Below are positions 35,301-40,244 of a DNA stretch of 40,244 nt, piece by piece. Each line of letters starts with the position of its first letter. Positions within the stretch are counted from its first letter, which is position 1. The notes under the pieces are model-generated. The model saw only the letters and a program-made list of their open reading frames with translations, did not search any database and was not told the origin of the DNA. Made by a program: the position numbers and the translations under genes. Origin of the DNA: Pleomorphomonas carboxyditropha (GTDB lineage: Bacteria; Pseudomonadota; Alphaproteobacteria; Rhizobiales; Pleomorphomonadaceae); assembly GCF_002770725.1 (NCBI RefSeq), contig NZ_NQVN01000033.1:1-40244 (forward strand), in the 5' to 3' direction.

Positions 35301-35491
35301 ACCTTGGTCACGGCATTTTCGACGGTCTCGGCGCTGGCGCCGGGATAGGAGGCGGAAATACGCACCGTCGGCGGGGCGATTTCCGGATATTGCGAGATCG
35401 ACAGCGTCGATATGGCAAGGATGCCCGCCAGCATGATGGTGATGGCGATCACCCAGGCGAAGACGGGACGATTGATGAAGAATTGAGCCAT
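32357..35491 (-). CDS. RND multidrug efflux pump, inner-membrane subunit (AcrB/MexB type)
   Basis: The 1044-residue HAE1-family proton/drug antiporter is the motor of the tripartite pump. It starts [17 protein letters not shown], as AcrB homologues do, and has 12 membrane helices with two large periplasmic loops. The proton-relay aspartates are D407 and D408 in [13 protein letters not shown], and the relay lysine is K934 in [11 protein letters not shown]. The start at 35491 has GAGGCAAGG upstream. The frame is open further upstream but has no family similarity there. It is the third gene of the operon, 127 bases after the adaptor. Substrates cannot be predicted from sequence. Confidence 0.95.
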   Translation of the reverse strand: MAQFFINRPVFAWVIAITIMLAGILAISTLSISQYPEIAPPTVRISASYPGASAETVENAVTKVIEQNMNGLDNLEYMESSSTSDGSSSITLTFNNRADADIAQMQTQNKLQLVESLLPDAVIDQGITVTKSTSSFLMAVGLVSTDGKLTGTDLADVVSTRIEDQLRRVDGVGDLMTFGSGYAMRIWLDPDKLNKFTLTPSDVSGAVQAQNMQVSAGQIGGRPSAEGAQLNATITAQSQLQTPEQFRNIILKTQQDGSIVRLGDVARVEIGSESYAADAYYNGNPAAGFGVNLASGANALQTAENVRAALDRLKPSLPQNVEYVYAYDTTPFVQLSIEKVVETLIEAVVLVFLVMYLFLQNFRATLIPVIAVPVVLLGTFGVLAVMGYSINTLTMFAMVLAIGLLVDDAIVVVENVERIMTEEKLHPKAATQKSMREITSALIGIALVLSAVFVPMAFMAGSTGIIYRQFSVTIVSAMVLSVIVALVLTPALCATMLKPSHGGHRGFFGWFNRRFDDSSSMFQRTVRGIIGRPVRMLVVFLALVGGAAFMFDKLPSSFIPEEDQGVLLAMIQLPSGATMERTKQVTDEMTDYFLKNEPEAVESVMGITGFSFAGSGQNAGLAFIRLKDFKDRTDPRLSAQAVVGRALGAMSQIKDAMIFTLLPPAMPGLGISGGFDMYLQDNAGNGRAALEAVRDQILAEANQNPKLMAVRENAQANQMQLHVNINQEKATALGISLADINSIITTAWAGSYVNDFIDRGEIKPVYLQGDAPFRMTPNDFNRWYARNGSGEMVPFSSFLETSWSFGPPKLSRFNGVSAINIQGSAGFGASSGEAMNEMESMVANKDGGYTTGWIGLSYQERLSGAQANMLYAVSFLVVFLCLAALYESWTIPFAVMLSVPISVLGTLLAGYFFGQSNDVYLKVGLLTTIGLAAKNAILIVEFARDLQRQGEGLIEAALHAARIRLRPIIMTSLAFILGVTPLAIATGAGSAAQNAIGIGVMGGMIASTTVGLFFVPLLFYLVMRASERLGWSNRPPEDEAAAEI

Positions 35492-35618
35492 ACCTTGCCT
35501 CGACGAGGTCGGTCCGCCGGTTCGGGGCGAATCCGGAAGCGAAAATCGTGCGGCGCAAACGCATGCACCGTTGGTCAGGTCGGAGCGGCATGCGCCGCTG
35601 CCCGGCCCTTCGAATTGA

Positions 35619-36896
35619 TCAGGGCGTCGTGTTGGCCGGCGCGGCGGCGGCCGCCTTCGGCTTGACGAGGCCATTGGCGCCGAGCTCCACCTCGGAGGAC
35701 TTCACCTCCATGCCGGGCCGGATCTTCTGCACGCCTTCGACGATCAGCCGGTCGCCATCGGCGACGTCCTTCTCCACCACCCAATCGAACCCGTAAGCGC
35801 GATCGGCGTTCAAGACGCGCGCCTCGACCTTGTTGTCGGGCGTGAGGAAATAGGCGGTCGCCTGGCCGGTCACGGTACGGGTCACCGCCCGCTGCGGCAG
35901 CAGGAAAACATTGTCCTCGGTACCGATCTCGACGGCGGCGCGCATGTACATGCCCGGCAAAAGCAGCATCTTCGAATTGGCGAAGCTCGAGCGGAGGGTC
36001 ACCGTGTCGGTGGTCTCGTCGACATTGGCCTCCGTCGAGATGATGTGGCCAACCTCCTCGTAAACCGTGTTGTCGTCGAGCTTGAGCGTGACCCGCGGGC
36101 CTTCCTTGCCGGCCGTCACGCCATCGCGCTCGATGGCCTGCCGCATGCGGCTCATGCTGGTGCTGGAGGCGCTGAGATCGACATAGATCGGATCGATCTG
36201 GCGGATGGTGGCGAGCGCCGTCGCCTGCCCGGCGGTGACCAGCGCGCCTTCGGTCACCGAGGAACGGCCGATCAGGCCGGAGATCGGCGCCTTCACCTCG
36301 GTGTATCCCAGATTGATCTCCGCGGTGCGAACCGCCGACGCGGCGGACGCAACGGCGGCCTTGGCCTGCAGCAGCGCCGAACGCGCCTCGTCGATGTCCT
36401 GCTTGGAGACGCCGTTGACGTTGGCGAGCTCCTGATAGCGGTCGAACTTCGCCTGGGCGCTCGGCACGCTCGCCTCGTATCGCTCGAGATCGGCCTTGGC
36501 GGCATCGAGCGTCGCCTGGTAGGACCTGGCGTCGATCCGGTAGAGAACGTCGCCGGCATTCACCCGCGACCCTTCCTCGAACACCCGTTTTTCGATGATG
36601 CCGCCGACCTGCGGCCGGATTTCCGCCACCGCCGATGCCGCGGTACGGCCAGCCACCTCCTCGACGATCGGCGCCGAGGTGGGATGAACGACGATGAAGC
36701 CGACCTCGGGCGCCGGCATCTGCATGCCGGCGGGCGTTCCGCCGCCGGCCGCGCCGGCAGATGCGCCGTCGCTCTTGGCGCCGAGCATGTCGCCGGCCTT
36801 GTGCAGGACCGCGCCCACCTGTTCGCAGCCGGAGACCAGCGGCAACGCGACGGCGAGCAGCAACACGCCGCCAGCCAGCTTCTTGAGGTTCGTCAC
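35619..36896 (-). CDS. RND efflux periplasmic adaptor lipoprotein (AcrA/MexA type)
   Basis: The 425-residue membrane-fusion protein bridges the pump and the outer-membrane channel. Its signal peptide ends in a lipobox LVSGC with the lipidated cysteine at 24. The lipoyl half-motifs ([13 protein letters not shown] and [17 protein letters not shown]) flank a coiled-coil hairpin of about 80 residues, followed by beta-barrel and membrane-proximal domains. The start is GTG at 36896, with GGAG seven bases upstream, and overlaps the preceding gene's stop (GTGA). The C-terminus is alanine/proline-rich. Confidence 0.93.
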   Translation of the reverse strand: MTNLKKLAGGVLLLAVALPLVSGCEQVGAVLHKAGDMLGAKSDGASAGAAGGGTPAGMQMPAPEVGFIVVHPTSAPIVEEVAGRTAASAVAEIRPQVGGIIEKRVFEEGSRVNAGDVLYRIDARSYQATLDAAKADLERYEASVPSAQAKFDRYQELANVNGVSKQDIDEARSALLQAKAAVASAASAVRTAEINLGYTEVKAPISGLIGRSSVTEGALVTAGQATALATIRQIDPIYVDLSASSTSMSRMRQAIERDGVTAGKEGPRVTLKLDDNTVYEEVGHIISTEANVDETTDTVTLRSSFANSKMLLLPGMYMRAAVEIGTEDNVFLLPQRAVTRTVTGQATAYFLTPDNKVEARVLNADRAYGFDWVVEKDVADGDRLIVEGVQKIRPGMEVKSSEVELGANGLVKPKAAAAAPANTTP

Positions 36897-38380
36897 TTCT
36901 TATCTCCGGATACGGACGGCATCGTTTTTTGAGGATCGGTGTTGGCGAGCGCGACAAAGTTTTCCGGCCGGTTCCACCAACCGCCGCCCAGGGCCTCGAA
37001 CAGCGCCACCGCGTCGAGATAGCGCGACGCTTCCGCCGAGGCCCGGGAAAGCCGCGCCGACTGATAGGTGGACTGCGCCGAAAGCACGTCGGTGTAGGAA
37101 ACGGTGCCGGCCTTGAACAGCGTCTGCGTCAGATCGAGGCTTTCTTTTGCCGCCTTCTCCGCGGCGAGGTAACCGGCGAGCGCCTGCCGGTCGTGCTGCA
37201 ACGCACGCAGCGCGTTGGCGACGTCCTTGAACGCCGCGAGCACCGTCGAGCGATAGTTGGCGAATGCCGCCTCGTAGGCCGCTTCGGCTGCTCGCTTGTT
37301 GTGAACCAGCGTGCCGCCCCTGAAAATGGGCTGGGCGAGACCGGCGGCGATGCTCCAGCCGGTCGTGCTCGAGGCGAACAGATCGCCGAGCTCGGCGGCC
37401 GATGTCGGCAGCGAGGCGGAAAGGGTTATCTGCGGCAGCATGTCGGCGGTTGCGACGCCGATTTCCGCCGAGGCGCGATGGAGCTGCGCTTCCGCCGCCC
37501 GTATATCCGGCCGCTGTACGACCAGAGCCGACGGCACGCTGAGCGGCAATGCATGCGGCAAGCCCAGGCCGGCGATGCGGAATCTGCGCGACGCATACTG
37601 ATTCGGGAAGTCGCCGATCAGCGCGGCGATGGTGTTTTGTTGCAGCGCCAGCGCCTTTTGCAGCGCCGGCAGCGACGCCTGCGCCTGGGCAAGGGCCGCC
37701 TGCTGCTGCAAGACGTTGGCCCGGGCCGCCGTGCCGACGCTCACCTGGTTGTTGAGGACGTTGAGCAATTCCCTGTAGGAAGCGATCACCTCCTGCGAAG
37801 CGGCAATCTGCTCCCGGTAGGACGCTTCCTGGATGACCGCCTGCGCCAGACTGGAGGTCACCGTCAGATAGGTCGCCTCGGCGGTGAAGGCCTGGGCCTC
37901 GGCCGACGCCCTTGCCGCCTCCACCGACCTGCGGGTGCCGCCGAAAATATCCAGCGGATAGGATAGCGACGGCGTCACGCTGTAAAGCGTGTAGATGCCG
38001 ACGTTGGTGGAGCCGGTCGAATCGGTGCGCGTGGCGCTGCTCGACAGCGACAGGCTGGGGAACAGGCTGCCGCCCTCGGCAAGCGCCGTCTCGTTGGCCT
38101 GCTTCAAGGTCGCCCGCGCCGCATCGATGTCGGGATTGTTCTCGATCGCCCGCTTCATCAGCGCGTCGAGATCCTTGTTGCGGAACAGCTCCCACCAGCG
38201 CCCCGGCACGTCGGCGCCATAGGCGAGCTTGGTGCCCGTCGTCCGGCCGGCGGTGGCGTCGCCCGAACCGAGATAACCCGCGTCCGGATCCAGAACAGGC
38301 CGCTCGAAGTCGGGCCCGACCGCGCAGCCGGCGAGCACTGTCACCGACAGGAGAAGAGAAACAAGCCGAGCCGGCGTCAT
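36893..38380 (-). CDS. outer-membrane efflux lipoprotein (OprM/NodT type)
   Basis: The 495-residue TolC-like outer-membrane factor has a lipoprotein signal ending VLAGC, with cysteine 19 as the lipidated residue, followed by AVGPDFERP, a hallmark of the NodT/OprM family. It has two repeats of long coiled coil, with VVQRPDIRAAEAQL and GTVSYTDVLSAQ as family motifs. The start MTPARL at 38380 is chosen to give a proper signal peptide; an in-frame ATG 19 codons upstream would not. It is the first gene of the pump operon, an order (channel, adaptor, pump) different from the more common adaptor-pump-channel order. Confidence 0.93.
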   Translation of the reverse strand: MTPARLVSLLLSVTVLAGCAVGPDFERPVLDPDAGYLGSGDATAGRTTGTKLAYGADVPGRWWELFRNKDLDALMKRAIENNPDIDAARATLKQANETALAEGGSLFPSLSLSSSATRTDSTGSTNVGIYTLYSVTPSLSYPLDIFGGTRRSVEAARASAEAQAFTAEATYLTVTSSLAQAVIQEASYREQIAASQEVIASYRELLNVLNNQVSVGTAARANVLQQQAALAQAQASLPALQKALALQQNTIAALIGDFPNQYASRRFRIAGLGLPHALPLSVPSALVVQRPDIRAAEAQLHRASAEIGVATADMLPQITLSASLPTSAAELGDLFASSTTGWSIAAGLAQPIFRGGTLVHNKRAAEAAYEAAFANYRSTVLAAFKDVANALRALQHDRQALAGYLAAEKAAKESLDLTQTLFKAGTVSYTDVLSAQSTYQSARLSRASAEASRYLDAVALFEALGGGWWNRPENFVALANTDPQKTMPSVSGDKK

Positions 38381-38681
38381 TAATGCCCCCACCCCAAAAG
38401 ACCGAATACCCGACGGGATATGCACTTGAACGGTCAAAGCACAACCAAAAGACGATCACATGACCGATCGCCTGACCCGCAGGGCCGAAAAACTCCGACC
38501 GATTGGTGATGACGACCAAAAGCCGTGATTGCATGCGGAGTTGAAGAAGACGTTCGACAGACCCCAAAGTCAATCCGCAGGCGAGACCAGAACGACAATG
38601 TGAACAAATGAACGAACCCGGCCTTGCGCGCCGACCCTGCCGAGTCAGCGAAAAGTACCATATTCAGCAAATTATCACTTT
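38381..38681. other. gap between tetR and the efflux operon
   Basis: About 300 bases on the leader side of the efflux operon with no supported gene. The part next to tetR is AT-rich and holds a promoter overlapped by a dyad (38650-38685). A direct repeat TGAAC-N3-TGAAC lies near 38601-38613. The rest looks like an untranslated leader of about 270 bases. Confidence 0.5.
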
Positions 38682-38685
38682 TCAA
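38650..38685 (-). promoter_or_regulatory. candidate promoter and operator of the efflux operon
   Basis: On the minus strand TTGAAA (38680-38685) and TATGGT (38657-38662) are 17 bases apart. They are overlapped by an inverted repeat GAAAAGT (38650-38656) / ACTTTTC (38677-38683). A dyad covering both promoter boxes fits repression by the adjacent TetR protein. The -35 box overlaps the tetR stop codon. Confidence 0.5.
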
Positions 38686-39290
38686 GCGCGCAGGCTGAGG
38701 CCTCGGATCACGAAATCGATGAGATGGTCACACTTCTGCGTCATCTCCTCGACGGTGAACAGACTGCGGCCGCGAAACACGGCGGCCGGATCAAGGATGG
38801 TAACGAGGCAGTCGCAGACGGCGGCAGCGGTGACGGTAACGTCGCAGGGAGCAAATTCCCCGTCGGCGACCCCGTCGTCGATCAGTTGGCCCAGCCGTTG
38901 CAGCAGCCGGTGAAAGAAGGCGAGCGCGCTCGGCGGGGGCGTGGAATCGAGGCCGATCATGATCGCCAGGCGAGCCGGCATCCTGCCGCGCGCAAGATGC
39001 GTTTCGAGAATGAGATGCGCCATCGCCCGGAGCCGAAGCGACGCCGAGGGGATGTGCGCGGTCGTTTCGATGGCGGCATCGATCTCCATCACCCAGCGCA
39101 GCGCCACAGCGTCGATCAGGCCGGCCTTGTTGCCGAAATTCTTGAAGATATTGGCCGGCGACATGCCGAGCGCCTTGGCGATCGAGCCGATCGTCATATC
39201 GGAATAGCCCACCGCCTGGAGCTGGCGCTCCGCCTCGTCGAGAATTTCTTCGCGCGTATCGGCGCTCTTGTGCCAGGACCGTCTTGTCAT
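38682..39290 (-). CDS. TetR/AcrR-family regulator of the efflux operon
   Basis: This is a 202-residue TetR-type repressor. The N-terminal helix-turn-helix is clear (TREEILDEAERQLQAVGYSD, then MTIGSIAKALGMSPANIFKNF). The C-terminal half is a helical ligand-binding domain without a recognised subfamily motif. It lies immediately upstream of the RND operon in the same direction and probably controls it and itself. The start at 39290 has no obvious Shine-Dalgarno. Confidence 0.88.
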   Translation of the reverse strand: MTRRSWHKSADTREEILDEAERQLQAVGYSDMTIGSIAKALGMSPANIFKNFGNKAGLIDAVALRWVMEIDAAIETTAHIPSASLRLRAMAHLILETHLARGRMPARLAIMIGLDSTPPPSALAFFHRLLQRLGQLIDDGVADGEFAPCDVTVTAAAVCDCLVTILDPAAVFRGRSLFTVEEMTQKCDHLIDFVIRGLSLRA

Positions 39291-39493
39291 GATCGTTTTG
39301 TCTACAGCTTTCGCCCCGCTTCGACCATCGGCGTTTGGTCAGGTAAAGCGCCCCTGCCGGGAAGGGTGATTTCCGCAAAGTCCCTCGACAATGGCCGCCC
39401 GCCATGAAATGACGACGCCAATACCGATTGGATTTGAGCCGCGTCAAGACCGGGCGAAAGGCCTCGGTGACGCGCTGTTTCAGGGAGCTCACC
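39291..39493. other. divergent gap between tetR and ugd
   Basis: 203 non-coding bases that must hold the promoters of tetR (leftward) and ugd (rightward). I see no convincing hexamer pair or inverted repeat. Confidence 0.3.
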
Positions 39494-40244
39494 ATGAAGA
39501 TCGTGATGATAGGATCCGGCTACGTTGGTTTGGTATCTGGGACATGCTTTGCCGACTTCGGCCATGACGTGGTGTGCATGGACAAGGCGGTGGAGAAGAT
39601 CGCGGCGCTGGAGCGCGGCGAGATCCCCATCTACGAGCCCGGTCTCGAGGCGCTGGTCGACGGCAACGTCAAGGCCGGCCGGCTGACGTTCTCCACCGAG
39701 CTCGCCGGCCCGGTGGCCGAGGCCGACGTGGTGTTCATCGCCGTCGGCACGCCGTCCAGGCGCGGCGACGGCCATGCCGACCTCTCCTACGTCTACGCCG
39801 CGGCCCGCGAGATCGCCGCCGCCGTGACCGGCTTCACCGTGGTGGTCACCAAGTCGACCGTGCCGGTCGGCACCGGCGACGAGGTCGAGCGCATCATCCG
39901 CGAGACCAACCCGGCCGCCGACGTCGCCGTCGTCTCCAACCCCGAGTTCCTGCGCGAGGGCGCCGCCATCGACGACTTCAAGCGGCCCGACCGCATCGTC
40001 ATCGGCTACGAGGACGAACGGGCCCGCGAGGTGATGACCGAGGTCTACCGGCCGCTCTATCTCAACCAGGCGCCGCTGCTGTTCACCAAGCGCCGCACCT
40101 CCGAACTGATCAAGTACGCCGGCAACGCCTTCCTGGCCATGAAGATCACCTTCATCAACGAGATCGCCGACCTCTGCGAGAAGGTGGGCGCCGACGTGCA
40201 GCAGGTGGCGCGCGGCATCGGCCTCGACGGCCGCATCGGCGCCA
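39494..40244 (+). CDS. ugd: UDP-glucose 6-dehydrogenase, 3' end cut by window
   Basis: This enzyme oxidises UDP-glucose twice with NAD+ to UDP-glucuronate, a precursor of polysaccharides and modified lipids. The visible 250 residues cover the N-terminal Rossmann domain (IGSGYVGLVSGTCFA at the start, VFIAVGTPS, VVTKSTVPVGT near 110-120, SNPEFLREG with the catalytic glutamate) and the start of the central helix (SELIKYAGNAFLAMKI). The catalytic cysteine motif expected a little further on lies beyond the window. GGGAG six bases before the ATG supports the start. The first 20 codons are poorer in GC than the rest (for example GTT GGT TTG GTA TCT). It might supply substrate to the polysaccharide genes suggested by the ligase gene. 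Confidence 0.93.
   Translation, partial: MKIVMIGSGYVGLVSGTCFADFGHDVVCMDKAVEKIAALERGEIPIYEPGLEALVDGNVKAGRLTFSTELAGPVAEADVVFIAVGTPSRRGDGHADLSYVYAAAREIAAAVTGFTVVVTKSTVPVGTGDEVERIIRETNPAADVAVVSNPEFLREGAAIDDFKRPDRIVIGYEDERAREVMTEVYRPLYLNQAPLLFTKRRTSELIKYAGNAFLAMKITFINEIADLCEKVGADVQQVARGIGLDGRIGA

Overview
The window is GC-rich chromosomal DNA of an alphaproteobacterium, most likely of the order Hyphomicrobiales (Rhizobiales). The basis is the strong GC bias, the gene content (urtABCDE, cydABX-DC with Rrf2 regulators, a MoxR/DUF58/DUF4159 cluster, an E. coli-like RND pump), and a palindromic intergenic element of a type familiar from rhizobial genomes. The genus cannot be fixed from this sequence alone. 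Apart from one insertion sequence this is ordinary core and semi-core genome; no phage, plasmid or CRISPR structure is visible.

Layout. Positions 1-366 carry, on the minus strand, a strong sigma70-type promoter and the boxA-containing leader of a ribosomal RNA operon whose 16S gene lies beyond the left edge. Then come cca and a CoA-pyrophosphatase Nudix gene (minus, overlapping), a short array of hairpin-rich intergenic repeats (about 2471-2731), and a four-gene plus-strand operon at 2750-9496 (MoxR ATPase, DUF58, DUF4159 and a large membrane protein), comparable to the Bat/aerotolerance type of cluster. An IS481-family element (9505-10506) sits just after it, inserted in a CTAG at the edge of a palindromic repeat. 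A GNAT acetyltransferase gene and another copy of the hairpin repeat follow.

11549-17994 (minus) encodes cytochrome bd quinol oxidase and its CydDC exporter: cydA, cydB, the 36-residue cydX, cydD and cydC. An Rrf2 regulator is divergent from cydA, and a second, NsrR-like Rrf2 gene converges on the first, which suggests control of this NO-tolerant oxidase by iron-sulfur or NO sensing. 19389-24993 (minus) is a complete urea ABC transporter operon, urtABCDE. Divergent from it is a two-gene signalling unit: a 1119-residue protein fusing a nucleobase-permease-like membrane domain, an eight-cysteine segment, a histidine kinase and a receiver domain, followed with a 4-base overlap by a LuxR-type response regulator. 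This looks like a transporter-derived sensor for urea or a related nitrogen compound and is the most interesting system in the window.

The right part holds an O-antigen-ligase-family membrane protein, an aldo/keto reductase, a tripartite RND efflux operon (outer-membrane lipoprotein, adaptor lipoprotein, inner-membrane pump; 32357-38380, minus) preceded by its likely TetR regulator, and the 5' part of a UDP-glucose 6-dehydrogenase gene cut by the window end.
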